NCBI GenBank assembly: GCA_017616695.1
Contig: JAFZXN010000050.1
Location: 1 to 35,138, forward strand
DNA from: Clostridia bacterium
GTDB taxonomy: Bacteria; Bacillota; Clostridia; Christensenellales; Borkfalkiaceae
DNA: 35,138 nucleotides
Direction of reading: 5' to 3'
Made by a program: the position numbers and the translations under genes. The number at the start of each line of letters is the position of its first letter. Within the stretch, counting starts at the first letter, position 1. The notes beneath the pieces were generated by a model. It was not told the origin of the DNA and searched no databases. It worked only from the letters and a program-made list of their open reading frames with translations. Positions 8,087-16,456 of this stretch are shown in pieces.

Positions 8087-8455
8087 TTAAAATTTAAGTC
8101 CGGCTTCTCTTGCGCCGTCTGCTAAAGCTGCAACTCTGCCCGTATAGATGTAACCTCCGCGGTCGAAAACGACGGTGGTAACGCCTTTTGCGAGCGCCTT
8201 ATCGGCAAGTTTCATACCGACTATCTTGGCAGCTTCTTTTTTGGACTTGCCGCTTACCGCCTTTGCGACGGCGGCTTCGAGAGTGGACGCCGCAACCAAC
8301 GTGGAAGCGGTCGTATCGTCGATTATCTGCGCATAGATGTGATTGAGACTTCTGTAAACGCAAAGTCTCGGACATTCGGTAGTGCCGCTTATGTTTTTAC
8401 GCACTCTTTTATGTCTTTTCAATCTGTCTTCATTCTTATCTATCTTGGTAATCAT
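8087..8455 (-). CDS. rplR: 50S ribosomal protein L18
   Basis: L18 binds 5S rRNA with L5 and anchors it to the large subunit. The 122-residue protein has an N-terminal basic stretch ([20 protein letters not shown]), then [16 protein letters not shown], and the conserved end [20 protein letters not shown] followed by AREAGLKF. It lies 12-14 nt from rplF and rpsE. Confidence 0.98.
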   Translation of the reverse strand: MITKIDKNEDRLKRHKRVRKNISGTTECPRLCVYRSLNHIYAQIIDDTTASTLVAASTLEAAVAKAVSGKSKKEAAKIVGMKLADKALAKGVTTVVFDRGGYIYTGRVAALADGAREAGLKF

Positions 8456-8469
8456 ATCAATTCACTCCT

Positions 8470-9012
8470 TTATTTACCGGCAGTCTTGCCTTCCTTATGT
8501 TCGATAACTTCGTCGTTATAACGAATACCGTATCCATGGTAAGGCTCGGGTTTTCTGATATCTCTTATGGACGCGGCGACTTGACCTACGTCGACTTTGT
8601 TGATACCGGAAACGACTATTTCGGTCTGCGAAGCGCAAGCAAGCTTGACTCCGGGAAGGGCAGTAAACTCGATCGGGTGCGAAAAACCGACGTTAAGTAC
8701 GAGTTTTTCACCGTTCATGTTGACTTTCCAGCCGACGCCGTTTACGATAAGACGTTTTTCAAAGCCGTTCGTAACGCCCGTGACCATATTGTGAAGGAGA
8801 GCTCTGTATAAGCCGTGTTTTGCTCTTACGGGGCCTTGATCGTTGGCTCTCGTAAGTTTTACGACGCCCGCTTCCACGTTGACGGTGATAACGGAAGCGT
8901 CAAAACTTTGCGTAAGCGTACCCTTGGGGCCTTTTACGGTCATAACGCCGTCTTTGACGTCTACCGTTACTCCTGCGGGGATAGCTACGGGTTCTCTACC
9001 TATTCTTGACAT
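8470..9012 (-). CDS. rplF: 50S ribosomal protein L6
   Basis: L6 lies near the factor-binding region of the large subunit. The 180-residue protein shows the two repeated domains of the family: MSRIGREPVAIPAGVTVDVK at the start, GPKGTLTQ near residue 34, and the C-terminal signature PEPYHGYGIRYNDE followed by HKEGKTAGK. The length is normal. GGAGG precedes the ATG. Confidence 0.98.
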   Translation of the reverse strand: MSRIGREPVAIPAGVTVDVKDGVMTVKGPKGTLTQSFDASVITVNVEAGVVKLTRANDQGPVRAKHGLYRALLHNMVTGVTNGFEKRLIVNGVGWKVNMNGEKLVLNVGFSHPIEFTALPGVKLACASQTEIVVSGINKVDVGQVAASIRDIRKPEPYHGYGIRYNDEVIEHKEGKTAGK

Positions 9013-9024
9013 CTGAAGCCTCCT

Positions 9025-9417
9025 TTACCAAACGTAAGCGAGTATCTCGCCGCCGTGGTGCTGCTTTCTGGCTTCCTTATCCGTCATAACGCCCTTGGGG
9101 GTGGAAACGATAGCGATGCCCATTCCGTTGAGGACCTTGGGAAGTTCTTCGTAGCCGGCGTAAATCCTCAGACCGGGCCTGCTTATTCTCTTGAGACCGG
9201 TGATGACCTTTTCGCCCTTGGCTCCGTACTTCAAGGTCAATTCTATTCTGGAATCGAGACCTTCGCCTGTGATCTGGTAGCCGCCGATGTAACCTTCGTC
9301 AAGAAGTATCTGCGCGATGGCCTTCTTGGTGTTGGATACGGGGATTTCAACTTTTTCACGCTTTACAACGAGCGCGTTTCTTATTCTCGTAAGCATATCT
9401 GCAATAGGATCTGTCAT
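9025..9417 (-). CDS. rpsH: 30S ribosomal protein S8
   Basis: S8 binds helix 21 of 16S rRNA and is needed for folding of the central domain. The 130-residue protein begins [20 protein letters not shown] and ends in the family signature ([20 protein letters not shown], then [11 protein letters not shown]). In E. coli S8 also represses the spc operon by binding mRNA near rplE; the long structured gap before rplE in this window makes a similar loop worth testing. Confidence 0.98.
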   Translation of the reverse strand: MTDPIADMLTRIRNALVVKREKVEIPVSNTKKAIAQILLDEGYIGGYQITGEGLDSRIELTLKYGAKGEKVITGLKRISRPGLRIYAGYEELPKVLNGMGIAIVSTPKGVMTDKEARKQHHGGEILAYVW

Positions 9418-9430
9418 GATTTATTCCTCC

Positions 9431-9616
9431 TTACCAGCTCGCTTTCTTTACGCCGGGTATCTGACCTTTGTATGCAAGGTTTCTGAAGCAAATACGGCAT
9501 ATACCGTATTTACGGATAACGGCGTGCGGACGACCGCAGATACTGCATCTCGTATAAGCTCTCGTCGAGAACTTAGCGGGTCTTTGCTGTTTGTTTATCA
9601 TTGACTTTTTTGCCAT
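9431..9616 (-). CDS. rpsN: 30S ribosomal protein S14, type Z
   Basis: S14 belongs to the head of the small subunit. This is the short (61-residue) zinc-ribbon form: Cys24, Cys27, Cys40 and Cys43 form a C-x2-C-x12-C-x2-C site ([20 protein letters not shown]). The ending [11 protein letters not shown] is the family consensus. It lies 16 nt after rplE and 13 nt before rpsH. Confidence 0.98.
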   Translation of the reverse strand: MAKKSMINKQQRPAKFSTRAYTRCSICGRPHAVIRKYGICRICFRNLAYKGQIPGVKKASW

Positions 9617-9632
9617 AACTCTTCTCCTTTAC

Positions 9633-10223
9633 TTAGGCCTTGAAGGGCATTCCGAGAGCTTTCAAAAGTTCTCTTGCCTCTTCGTCGGTGTTAGCCGTGG
9701 TGACGAAGCAGATATCGAAACCTCTGATCTTTTCGACCTGGTCGTACTGGATCTCGGGGAAGATAAGCTGTTCCTTAACGCCCATGGCGTAATTGCCCCT
9801 GCCGTCGAAAGACTTGCTCGGTACACCCTTGAAGTCCCTGACTCTCGGCAGTGCTATTGACACGAGTTTATCAAAAAAGTCATACATTCTGTTGGCTCTC
9901 AAGGTGACCTTGATACCGACGTTCATGCCCATTCTCACTTTGAAGTTTGCGACAGACTTTTTGGCAGTCGTCAAAACCGGTTTCTGACCGGAGATCTGCG
10001 CAAGTTCCTTTTGAACGAGCTGAATGCTCTTGGCGTTATCTTTGATATCGCCGAGGCCGCCGTTGATGGTTATCTTGACGAGTCTGGGAACTTGATTGAA
10101 GTTTTTGTAGTTAAAATGCTTCATAAGATACGGTACGACTTCTTGGTCGTAACGCGTCTTTACTCTGCTTACGTACTTGGAATCGGTTGCAGCTGCTTTA
10201 GCAACCTGATCGTTTTTCGCCAT
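9633..10223 (-). CDS. rplE: 50S ribosomal protein L5
   Basis: L5 carries 5S rRNA into the large subunit and touches the P-site tRNA. The 196-residue protein has the family core ([60 protein letters not shown]) and ends [22 protein letters not shown]. It is about 15 residues longer than the usual 179-180; the extra residues are an N-terminal extension ([20 protein letters not shown]). The ribosome binding site AGGAG 7 nt before the ATG supports this upstream start. A structured 115-nt gap precedes it. Confidence 0.97.
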   Translation of the reverse strand: MAKNDQVAKAAATDSKYVSRVKTRYDQEVVPYLMKHFNYKNFNQVPRLVKITINGGLGDIKDNAKSIQLVQKELAQISGQKPVLTTAKKSVANFKVRMGMNVGIKVTLRANRMYDFFDKLVSIALPRVRDFKGVPSKSFDGRGNYAMGVKEQLIFPEIQYDQVEKIRGFDICFVTTANTDEEARELLKALGMPFKA

Positions 10224-10338
10224 TACTTTTTCTCCTATTTTATTTGATTGATAAAAACCTTATTTGGCATAGCAGGTTTTTTATACCCGCCTTTTCGTCG
10301 GATCGTGACTTTAAGGCGGGCGATCCGACCGCAATTAA
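10224..10338 (-). promoter_or_regulatory. Spacer before rplE with competing hairpins
   Basis: The gap is 115 nt, while those around it are 11-16 nt. Two inverted repeats interleave: CCCGCCTT (10286-10293) with AAGGCGGG (10313-10320), and GTCGGATCG (10297-10305) with CGATCCGAC (10321-10329). They cannot both form as simple hairpins, so they look like a switch. A third stem, AAAAACC with GGTTTTT (10253-10259 with 10275-10281), lies nearer rplE. In E. coli the S8 repressor site is at this same rplX-rplE junction. The function here is inferred. Confidence 0.5.
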
Positions 10339-10689
10339 TTATTTAGCGGCTTTTTTTGTTTTGGGAGCCTTGACCTCGCCGCCGTCGAGAGACGCACCGC
10401 ACTTGGCGCATACTCTTATCTTCTTATCTTCGACGAATGCGTGTTTTACTCTCGTACCTTTACCGCACTTGGGGCATACTACCAGAACGTTGGAGGCGTC
10501 GATGGGGCCTACCTGTTCGATTATGCCGCCCTGATCCTGTGCGGAACGGGGTTTTTTGCTCTTTTTCTGGACGTTTACGCCGTCTACCTTAACCCTGTTT
10601 TCTTTGGGGAGAGCAACTAAAACTTTACCCGTTTTGCCTGCGTCCTTGCCGGATAAAACGTATACGGTATCATTCTTTTTAACGTTCAT
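10339..10689 (-). CDS. rplX: 50S ribosomal protein L24, zinc-binding form
   Basis: L24 is an assembly-initiating large-subunit protein. The 116-residue protein has the N-terminal KOW motif (NDTVYVLSGKDAGKTGKVL, residues 6-24). Its C-terminal half carries two Cys pairs (Cys72, Cys75 and Cys94, Cys97, as VVCPKCGKGTR and RVCAKCGAS), so it is a C+ form where B. subtilis L24 has lost these residues. A Lys-rich tail (KAPKTKKAAK) ends the protein. It lies 11 nt after rplN. Confidence 0.97.
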   Translation of the reverse strand: MNVKKNDTVYVLSGKDAGKTGKVLVALPKENRVKVDGVNVQKKSKKPRSAQDQGGIIEQVGPIDASNVLVVCPKCGKGTRVKHAFVEDKKIRVCAKCGASLDGGEVKAPKTKKAAK

Positions 10690-10700
10690 AATGCTTCTCC

Positions 10701-11069
10701 TTATAAAACTTCGGGAGCCAAGGATATGATTCTCATATAGTCCTTTTCTCTCAATTCACGGGCGACCGGTCCGAAGATACGGGTGCCTCTGGGTTGCTTC
10801 TGGCTGTCGATGATGACAGCGGCGTTGTCGTCGAAACGGATATGCGTACCGTCGGGACGGCGCAGACCGCTCGTCGTTCTTACGATAACGGCTTTGACGA
10901 CTTCGCCTTTTTTGACGGCGCCGCCGGGAGTAGCTGTCTTAACGGAGGCAACGATAACGTCGCCGATGTTACCCGTCTTTCTGAACGAACCGCCAAGAAC
11001 CTTTATGCACATTATTTCCTTTGCACCGGAGTTATCCGCAGCTTTCAATCTTGTCTGTGGTTGTACCAT
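10701..11069 (-). CDS. rplN: 50S ribosomal protein L14
   Basis: L14 lies at the subunit interface and forms bridges to the small subunit. The 122-residue protein matches the family along its length: [20 protein letters not shown] at the start, [20 protein letters not shown] in the middle, and [20 protein letters not shown] near the end. The length is standard. Gaps to rpsQ and rplX are 11 nt each. Confidence 0.98.
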   Translation of the reverse strand: MVQPQTRLKAADNSGAKEIMCIKVLGGSFRKTGNIGDVIVASVKTATPGGAVKKGEVVKAVIVRTTSGLRRPDGTHIRFDDNAAVIIDSQKQPRGTRIFGPVARELREKDYMRIISLAPEVL

Positions 11070-11080
11070 AATGCGCCTCC

Positions 11081-11332
11081 TTACTTAGCCTTTTCGATTA
11101 TCTCGGCAACTCTCCAATTCTTATCTTTGCTGAGCTTTCTCGTCTCAACGATACGAACTTTGTCGCCTATGCCGCACTCGTTGTTTTCATCGTGCGCTTT
11201 GAACTTTTTGGAAGTAGTTATCGTTTTCTTGTAGAGGGGGTGTTTGGCCTTTTCTTCTACTACGACGACTACCGTCTTATCCATCTTGTCGGAGGAAACT
11301 ATCCCTACTCTTTCTTTTCGTAAATTTCTCAT
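11081..11332 (-). CDS. rpsQ: 30S ribosomal protein S17
   Basis: S17 is a primary 16S rRNA binder of the small subunit body with an OB-fold. The 83-residue protein has [20 protein letters not shown], then [20 protein letters not shown] and [20 protein letters not shown], all typical. GGAGG lies upstream. It lies 12 nt after rpmC. Confidence 0.98.
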   Translation of the reverse strand: MRNLRKERVGIVSSDKMDKTVVVVVEEKAKHPLYKKTITTSKKFKAHDENNECGIGDKVRIVETRKLSKDKNWRVAEIIEKAK

Positions 11333-11344
11333 TGTTCTTCCTCC

Positions 11345-11542
11345 TTAAGCCTTCTTGATTTCCCTTTCGCGAATGACCGTTTTAACTCTGGCGATATCCT
11401 TTTTGACCGTTGCTATAACGTTGGGATTTTCCAGCTGACCGGTTGCATGGCGGAAACGGAGATTAAAGAGTTCTTCTTTAAGCTCGGCAAGCTTGGTGTT
11501 GAGCTCTTCGTCTGTCATCTCGTGGATCAGTTTTGCTTTCAT
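11345..11542 (-). CDS. rpmC: 50S ribosomal protein L29
   Basis: L29 is a small helical protein at the exit of the peptide tunnel, where it helps dock chaperones and the signal recognition particle. The 65-residue protein has the two-helix pattern ([20 protein letters not shown], then [14 protein letters not shown]). The start overlaps the rplP stop by one base (TGATG), a sign of translational coupling. Confidence 0.97.
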   Translation of the reverse strand: MKAKLIHEMTDEELNTKLAELKEELFNLRFRHATGQLENPNVIATVKKDIARVKTVIREREIKKA

Positions 11543-11979
11543 CAGCTTTCACCGCCTTCTACAGTATTTTCGGTTTCTTTCTTGATAAATTTGCATTTAC
11601 AAGGAAGCTTGTGCGAAGCGAGTCTCAAAGCTTCTCTTGCTACGGACTCTTCTACGCCTGCCATTTCGAACATAACTCTACCCGGCTTAACTACTGCTAC
11701 CCAATACTCAACGGAACCTTTACCGCTGCCCATACGGGTGTCGGCGGGTTTCTTGGTTATCGGCTTATGCGGGAAGATGTCGATCCAGACCTGACCGCCA
11801 CGCTTGGTAAATCTCGTCATGGCGATACGGGCCGCTTCTATCTGATTTGAAGTGATCCACGCGGGGGATTCCGCCATAAGAGCGTATTCGCCGTAAGCGA
11901 TCTTATTGCCCTTATTGCATTTACCCGTCATTCTGCCGCGGTGTACTCTTCTTCTTTTAACTCTTTTAGGCATCAACAT
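11542..11979 (-). CDS. rplP: 50S ribosomal protein L16
   Basis: L16 helps organise the aminoacyl-tRNA site of the large subunit. The 145-residue protein begins [20 protein letters not shown] and contains [20 protein letters not shown] and [20 protein letters not shown], all typical. It starts 1 nt after the rpsC stop, using a GGAGG inside the end of rpsC, and ends by overlapping rpmC. Confidence 0.98.
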   Translation of the reverse strand: MLMPKRVKRRRVHRGRMTGKCNKGNKIAYGEYALMAESPAWITSNQIEAARIAMTRFTKRGGQVWIDIFPHKPITKKPADTRMGSGKGSVEYWVAVVKPGRVMFEMAGVEESVAREALRLASHKLPCKCKFIKKETENTVEGGES

Positions 11980-11980
11980 A

Positions 11981-12640
11981 TTATGCTTCGCCTCCTTCTT
12001 TCTTCATTCCGCCGAGGACTTCGCCTTTGTATACCCATACTTTGATACCGATGGCGCCGAAGGTAGTTCTCGCTTCGGCAAAGCCGTAGTCGATATCCGC
12101 TCTCAAAGTCTGAAGCGGAATGGAACCTTCGTGATACTGTTCGGTCCTCGCTATTTCGGCACCGTCCAAACGGCCGCTGACCATAGCTTTAACGCCCCTT
12201 GCGCCAAGACGCATAGCGCGGGATATGGCCTGTTTCATACATCTTCTGAAAGACGCTCTCTTTTCAAGCTGTGCGGCGATGTTTTCGGCGATAAGCTGCG
12301 CGTCGCAATCGGGCTTTTTGACCTCGATGATGTTGACGGCGACCTGTTTGCCTTTGGCAAGTTTGGAAAGGCTTGCCTTGATAACTTCTATCTCGCTGCC
12401 CGCTTTACCGATCAAAACGCCCGGTCTCGCGGTGTAGATGGTGATGGAGATCCTCGACGCCGCTCTTTCGATGAATATTCTCGAAATAGCCGCAGCGAAG
12501 TATTTCTCTTTGATAAATCTTCTTAATTCGTAGTCCTCTTTGAGGAAAGCCGAAAAATCCTTCTTATCGGCAAACCACTGCGTATCCCAACTCTTGATAA
12601 CGCCGACTCTCAGTCCGTGCGGATTAACTTTTTGTCCCAT
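11981..12640 (-). CDS. rpsC: 30S ribosomal protein S3
   Basis: S3 forms part of the mRNA entry tunnel and helps the ribosome unwind mRNA. The 219-residue protein begins [20 protein letters not shown], has a KH type II domain with the loop [20 protein letters not shown] (around residues 70-90), and a C-terminal S3 domain ([20 protein letters not shown]). The length is normal. It lies 11 nt after rplV. Confidence 0.98.
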   Translation of the reverse strand: MGQKVNPHGLRVGVIKSWDTQWFADKKDFSAFLKEDYELRRFIKEKYFAAAISRIFIERAASRISITIYTARPGVLIGKAGSEIEVIKASLSKLAKGKQVAVNIIEVKKPDCDAQLIAENIAAQLEKRASFRRCMKQAISRAMRLGARGVKAMVSGRLDGAEIARTEQYHEGSIPLQTLRADIDYGFAEARTTFGAIGIKVWVYKGEVLGGMKKEGGEA

Positions 12641-12651
12641 ACTTATCTCCT

Positions 12652-13038
12652 TTAAGCCTTTGCGTCCAGAATAACGGTGATGTGGCTTGTGCGTTTTAAG
12701 ATCCTGAATCCTCTGCCGTGAGCCATAGGTTGCATTCTCTTAAGAGTCGGCCCCATATCGGCGTAGCACTCCGCTATATAAAGGTCGGCGGGGTTCATAC
12801 CGAGGTTGTGCTCGGCGTTTGCTGCCGCGGATTGAACGACCTTCTTGATGGGGAGCGCGCCCGCTTTGGTGCAGTTATCGAGGATAGCTACAGCCTCTGC
12901 AACGCCCTTGCCTCTTACGAGGTCGAGCACCACTCTCACTTTATAGGGAGAGATCCTTATGAACTTTGCGCAAGCTCTTGCACGTTTATCTTTATTTTCG
13001 GCAATTCTCGCAGCCTTTTCTTTCATATTTTTAGCCAT
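12652..13038 (-). CDS. rplV: 50S ribosomal protein L22
   Basis: L22 lines the peptide exit tunnel with a long beta-hairpin, a site of macrolide resistance mutations in other species. The 128-residue protein has a Lys/Arg-rich N-terminal extension of about 20 residues, the core [20 protein letters not shown], and the hairpin region [20 protein letters not shown], which appears intact. It lies 11 nt after rpsS. Confidence 0.98.
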   Translation of the reverse strand: MAKNMKEKAARIAENKDKRARACAKFIRISPYKVRVVLDLVRGKGVAEAVAILDNCTKAGALPIKKVVQSAAANAEHNLGMNPADLYIAECYADMGPTLKRMQPMAHGRGFRILKRTSHITVILDAKA

Positions 13039-13049
13039 AGTCGATCTCC

Positions 13050-13328
13050 TTATTTAGCACCCGTGGTCTTCGCGCCGGCGTGGCCTTTGAACGTTCTCGT
13101 AGGAGCGAATTCGCCCAGCTTGCAGCCGACCATATCTTCGGTAACGTATACGGGAACGTGTTTTCTTCCGTCATAGACAGCAATCGTATGTCCGACCATC
13201 TGCGGGAATATCGTAGACGATCTCGACCAGGTTTTGAGTACTGTCTTTTTGTTCTCAGCGTTCAAAGCTTCTATTCTTTTGAGAAGCTTGGGTTGAACGT
13301 AAGGTCCTTTTTTAACACTTCTACTCAT
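13050..13328 (-). CDS. rpsS: 30S ribosomal protein S19
   Basis: S19 pairs with S13 in the head of the small subunit. The 92-residue protein starts [20 protein letters not shown] and contains [20 protein letters not shown] and [20 protein letters not shown], all family hallmarks. It lies 16 nt after rplB. Confidence 0.98.
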   Translation of the reverse strand: MSRSVKKGPYVQPKLLKRIEALNAENKKTVLKTWSRSSTIFPQMVGHTIAVYDGRKHVPVYVTEDMVGCKLGEFAPTRTFKGHAGAKTTGAK

Positions 13329-13344
13329 AATCTAATTGCTCTCC

Positions 13345-14172
13345 TTAATTGACGCGTTTAATGATAAACTTGTTGGATTTGTTCTTCTTCTTTCTCGTCT
13401 TATATCCGAGAGCGGGCTTGCCCCAAGGAGTCTGCGGGCCGGGACGACCTACAGGGGACTTACCTTCGCCGCCGCCGTGCGGGTGATCGCACGGGTTCAT
13501 TACGGAACCGCGGACGGTGGGACGGATACCGAGATGTCTCGTCTTACCGGCTTTACCGATACGGATTATCTCGTGATCGAGATTGCCGACCTGACCTATG
13601 GTAGCCTTGCAAGCAAGCGGAATGTATCTCATTTCGCCGCTGGGCATCTTCAAGGTCGCAAGCTTGCCTTCTTTAGCCATGAGCTGCGCGGACATACCGG
13701 CCGCTCTTGCTATCTGGCCGCCTTTACCCGGCTGAAGTTCTATGTTGTGTACGACCGTACCTACGGGGATAGCCTCCAAAGGAAGCGCGTTGCCCGCCTT
13801 GATATCGGCGCCTACGCCCGACAACAGCTTGTCGCCCACTTTAAGACCGTAAGGCGCGAGGATATATCTCTTTTCGCCGTCGGCATAGCAGACGAGGGCT
13901 ATGTTAGCCGATCTGTTGGGATCGTACTCGATGGTCTTGACTACCGCTTCGATGCCGTCTTTGTTTCTTCTGAAATCGATGATGCGGTATTTCTTTCTGT
14001 TGCCGCCGCCGATGTGGCGAACGGTTATTTTACCCTGCGCGTTTCTGCCGCCCGACCTTCTCTGATCTTCCAAAAGACCTCTTTCGGGCTTGGTGCAGGT
14101 TATCTCTTCGTACGTCGAAACGGACATGAAACGGCGTGCGCTCGAGGTAGGATTATATCTTTTAATACCCAT
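13345..14172 (-). CDS. rplB: 50S ribosomal protein L2
   Basis: L2 is essential for subunit association and for the peptidyl transferase centre. The 275-residue protein has the N-terminal OB domain and the C-terminal SH3-like domain. The highly conserved C-terminal segment [20 protein letters not shown], with the key His, is intact, followed by [24 protein letters not shown] precedes the ATG. It lies 19 nt after rplW. Confidence 0.99.
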   Translation of the reverse strand: MGIKRYNPTSSARRFMSVSTYEEITCTKPERGLLEDQRRSGGRNAQGKITVRHIGGGNRKKYRIIDFRRNKDGIEAVVKTIEYDPNRSANIALVCYADGEKRYILAPYGLKVGDKLLSGVGADIKAGNALPLEAIPVGTVVHNIELQPGKGGQIARAAGMSAQLMAKEGKLATLKMPSGEMRYIPLACKATIGQVGNLDHEIIRIGKAGKTRHLGIRPTVRGSVMNPCDHPHGGGEGKSPVGRPGPQTPWGKPALGYKTRKKKNKSNKFIIKRVN

Positions 14173-14191
14173 TGTTTATTCCTCCTGTAGC

Positions 14192-14482
14192 TTATGACAA
14201 GGATCTGAAGAACTCGATTTCCTTGCTGTCGGCAGTCAGCTGAACGATAGCCTTCTTGAAAGAAGGAGTGTAGCCTTCGTTTCTGCCCATTCTTTTAAGC
14301 TTGCCGCGGCAGTTCATAGTGTTGACCTTTTCGACCTTAACGCCGAAAAGCTCTTCGACCGCCATCTTTACGTTGGTCTTCGTCGCCTTCTTGGCTACTA
14401 CGAAAACGTACTTTTTAGCGGCAAAACCGTCGTATGCGCTCTCGGTGAGGATCGGTCTTAAAATAACGTCTCTTGCTTCCAT
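14192..14482 (-). CDS. rplW: 50S ribosomal protein L23
   Basis: L23 sits at the rim of the exit tunnel and docks trigger factor and the signal recognition particle. The 96-residue protein begins [20 protein letters not shown] and has [20 protein letters not shown] and [19 protein letters not shown], typical of the family. Its ATG overlaps the rplD stop by one base (TAATG), so translation is coupled. Confidence 0.98.
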   Translation of the reverse strand: MEARDVILRPILTESAYDGFAAKKYVFVVAKKATKTNVKMAVEELFGVKVEKVNTMNCRGKLKRMGRNEGYTPSFKKAIVQLTADSKEIEFFRSLS

Positions 14483-15108
14483 TATTCTCCGCAGACCTCC
14501 TGTAATTTTTCTACGGAGCCCTTGCTTAATACGACTACGGCGTTTTTAACTACGTCGTAAGTATTGAGTTGGGCTACGGGCATAGTGCTTAACTTCTTGA
14601 TGTTTCTCGCGGCTCTTATTACCTTTTCGTCGGAATTATCCATTACCACGAGGACGGTCTTTTCAAACTTGAAAGCGTTAAGAAAAGCCACGAATTCTTT
14701 GGTCTTGCCTTCGGCTACCGCCACTTCGTCGACTACGAACAATTCCGCGTCGGCAAGCTTTTTGGAAAGCGCCGAGTAAAGCGCGGTCCTTCTTGCGGTC
14801 ACGTTCATCTTCTTGGAAAAGTCTCTCGACTTGGGAGCGAATACCACGCCGCCCTTGATCCACTGAGGAGCTCTCGTCGAACCCTGACGGGCATTACCGG
14901 TACCTTTCTGACGATACGGCTTTTTGCCGCCGCCTCTTACTTCCGTTCTCGTGAGAGAGGATTTGGTACCCTGTCTTTCGTTGGCAAGTCTCGTAACTAC
15001 GGCCTGATGAATGAGCGGTTCATTGTATTCGATGGCAAAAAGCTCATCGGAAAGTTCCATGGTGCCCACTTCTTTTGCTTTCATATTATATAATTTTACG
15101 CTTGGCAT
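14482..15108 (-). CDS. rplD: 50S ribosomal protein L4
   Basis: L4 reaches into the exit tunnel with a long loop. The 208-residue protein has this loop ([20 protein letters not shown], then [19 protein letters not shown]) and a Rossmann-like globular part. GGAGG lies 9 nt before the ATG. In E. coli L4 represses its own S10 operon through the leader, partly by transcription attenuation; the leader here also ends in a terminator, so L4 is a reasonable candidate effector, but no binding site was identified. Confidence 0.98.
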   Translation of the reverse strand: MPSVKLYNMKAKEVGTMELSDELFAIEYNEPLIHQAVVTRLANERQGTKSSLTRTEVRGGGKKPYRQKGTGNARQGSTRAPQWIKGGVVFAPKSRDFSKKMNVTARRTALYSALSKKLADAELFVVDEVAVAEGKTKEFVAFLNAFKFEKTVLVVMDNSDEKVIRAARNIKKLSTMPVAQLNTYDVVKNAVVVLSKGSVEKLQEVCGE

Positions 15109-15123
15109 CTATAGTTACCTCCA

Positions 15124-15756
15124 TTAAGCTTTTACGCTGTTTCTTAACGAAACTATTCCGCCCTTGGGGCCGGGAACGGCGCCCTTGACCAAAATGGCGT
15201 TTCTCGCCGTGTCTACCTTGACGACTTCGAGGTTAAGTATGGTTACCTGCTCGACGCCGTATTGACCGGCAAGGTGCTTGTTCTTGAAAACTCTCGACGG
15301 CGAGGAGTTAGCGCCCATGGAACCTACTTCTCTATGAACGGGGCCTACGCCGTGAGTCTCTTTAAGTCTGTGCTGATTCCATCTTTTGATAACGCCCGTG
15401 TAGCCGTGACCTTTGGTGATGCCGACGACGTCTATCTTGTCGCCCGCGGCGAATACGTCGCAAGTAACGTTTTTGCCTACTTCGTAGGCGGCGATATCTT
15501 CAAAGCGGAATTCTTTGAGATATTTCTGCGGTTTTACGCCGGCTTTCTTGAACTGACCGAGTTCGGGCTTATTCAAAGCCTTTTCGTTCGTTTCGCCAAA
15601 GCCCATTTTGACTGCCTGATACCCGTCGTGTTCGACCGTCTTGATCTGAACTACGGGGCAGGGACCTGCTTCGATTACGGTGACCGGGATTACTTTTCCG
15701 TCCGGGGAAAAGATCTGCGTCATACCCAACTTTCTGCCAATGATTGCTTTATTCAT
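15124..15756 (-). CDS. rplC: 50S ribosomal protein L3
   Basis: L3 is an early assembly protein with a loop close to the peptidyl transferase centre. The 210-residue protein begins [20 protein letters not shown] and has the signature [20 protein letters not shown] and then [20 protein letters not shown]. The Gln of the family motif is replaced in the NQHR context as in many Firmicutes. GGAGG lies 12 nt before the ATG. It lies 37 nt after rpsJ and 15 nt before rplD. Confidence 0.98.
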   Translation of the reverse strand: MNKAIIGRKLGMTQIFSPDGKVIPVTVIEAGPCPVVQIKTVEHDGYQAVKMGFGETNEKALNKPELGQFKKAGVKPQKYLKEFRFEDIAAYEVGKNVTCDVFAAGDKIDVVGITKGHGYTGVIKRWNQHRLKETHGVGPVHREVGSMGANSSPSRVFKNKHLAGQYGVEQVTILNLEVVKVDTARNAILVKGAVPGPKGGIVSLRNSVKA

Positions 15757-15793
15757 CGATAAAGTTCACCTCCGTATATATTTACAATTTTTT

Positions 15794-16093
15794 TTACAGT
15801 TTGATCTTTACGTCGACGCCTGCGGGAAGATGTATGCTGTCGAGTATCTTCGCGTTGGTCGAGTAAATGTCTATAAGGCGCTTATGAGTTCTCAATTCGA
15901 ATTGCTCACGCGAATCCTTATATTTGTGCGGGGAACGCAAGATAGTGATTATCTCCTTTTCCGTGGGGAGCGGGATGGGACCGCTGATCTTTGCGCCGGC
16001 TTTTTTCATGGTCTCGACTATTCTTTCAGTCGCCTGATCTACCATGTTGTGATCGTAAGCCGATAATTTGATTCTGATTTTCTGACCTGCCAT
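15794..16093 (-). CDS. rpsJ: 30S ribosomal protein S10
   Basis: S10 belongs to the head of the small subunit and also acts as NusE in antitermination. The 99-residue protein has [40 protein letters not shown] and [18 protein letters not shown], all conserved. GGAGG lies 8 nt before the ATG. It is the first gene of the superoperon, behind a leader of about 330 nt. Confidence 0.98.
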   Translation of the reverse strand: MAGQKIRIKLSAYDHNMVDQATERIVETMKKAGAKISGPIPLPTEKEIITILRSPHKYKDSREQFELRTHKRLIDIYSTNAKILDSIHLPAGVDVKIKL

Positions 16094-16244
16094 TTTTGAT
16101 TCCTCCGTTTATTTATACTAACTTTTCGACTGTCCCCTCGGCATAAAGGGCGCACGCTTAACTTAAATCAGCCTGTTTTTCAAAGCTTTTAAATTAAATG
16201 CGGCATTTAACAACCGAGCCGTGTGTATCGCACCTGTGAGCAAT

Positions 16245-16281
16245 TAAAAAATCATCTGCGCCGTGTGTTTTAAGCAGATGA
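16245..16281 (-). terminator. Intrinsic terminator (attenuator) in the rpsJ leader
   Basis: On the minus strand TCATCTGC (16274-16281) pairs perfectly with GCAGATGA (16252-16259), followed by a run of six T residues. It lies about 140 nt downstream of the promoter and 150 nt upstream of rpsJ, with no gene between. A full terminator inside the leader of the largest operon in the genome implies regulated read-through. Confidence 0.85.
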
Positions 16282-16313
16282 CTTAAATTACTTTGGGTGG
16301 TTAGTCGCAGGAG

Positions 16314-16337
16314 TTATGCTCCCACAATTGTCAGCAT
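16314..16337 (-). CDS. Possible 7-codon leader peptide (MLTIVGA)
   Basis: Within the leader, the ribosome binding site AAAGGAAG lies 7 nt upstream of ATG, followed by CTG ACA ATT GTG GGA GCA and TAA. Its start and stop regions pair with each other (TTATGCT/AGCATAA), so translation would melt that stem. It is too short to judge by codon use, and the residues are not enriched in one amino acid. It could simply be a chance frame in a structured RNA. Confidence 0.3.
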   Translation of the reverse strand: MLTIVGA

Positions 16338-16426
16338 AAATTATCTTCCTTTCAAGTCCGCCAAACAGGCGTCAACTTTAAGGTTTGAAGTAACTTTATG
16401 CCTCAACCCTATTACACAGCCTACTA

Positions 16427-16456
16427 ACTATATCACATCACTATCCGTTCCGTCAA
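16427..16456 (-). promoter_or_regulatory. Sigma-A promoter of the S10 superoperon
   Basis: On the minus strand TTGACG (16451-16456) is followed after 18 nt by TATAGT (16427-16432), preceded by TGA that gives an extended -10. Five of six bases match at both boxes. A very AT-rich tract lies just upstream (16470-16510) and may serve as an UP element. Transcription would start near 16420. Confidence 0.8.

Larger units (their letters stand above)
16094..16420 (-). promoter_or_regulatory. Leader RNA of the S10 superoperon with attenuator
   Basis: About 327 nt separate the likely start site (near 16420) from rpsJ. On the minus strand the leader has GGTTGA pairing with TCAAACC, a hairpin AAGT..CGCC/GGCG..ACTT (near 16356-16380), TTATGCT pairing with AGCATAA (near 16314-16341), a competing GGAG/CTCC stem, and then an intrinsic terminator. 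The octamer CACACGGC occurs both in the terminator loop (ending 16260s) and again near 16220, which could allow alternative folds. I could not match it to a known leader family by eye; no T-box or purine-type motif was seen. Confidence 0.6.

Noticed and set aside
10286-10329. H-type pseudoknot from the interleaved repeats before rplE
   Set aside because: No nucleotides separate the second arm of one stem from the second arm of the other, so a loop could not span the helix. Alternative hairpins are more plausible.
16094-16420. T-box or other tRNA-sensing leader upstream of rpsJ
   Set aside because: No T-box consensus near the terminator and no specifier-loop pattern; ribosomal protein operons are not usual T-box targets.
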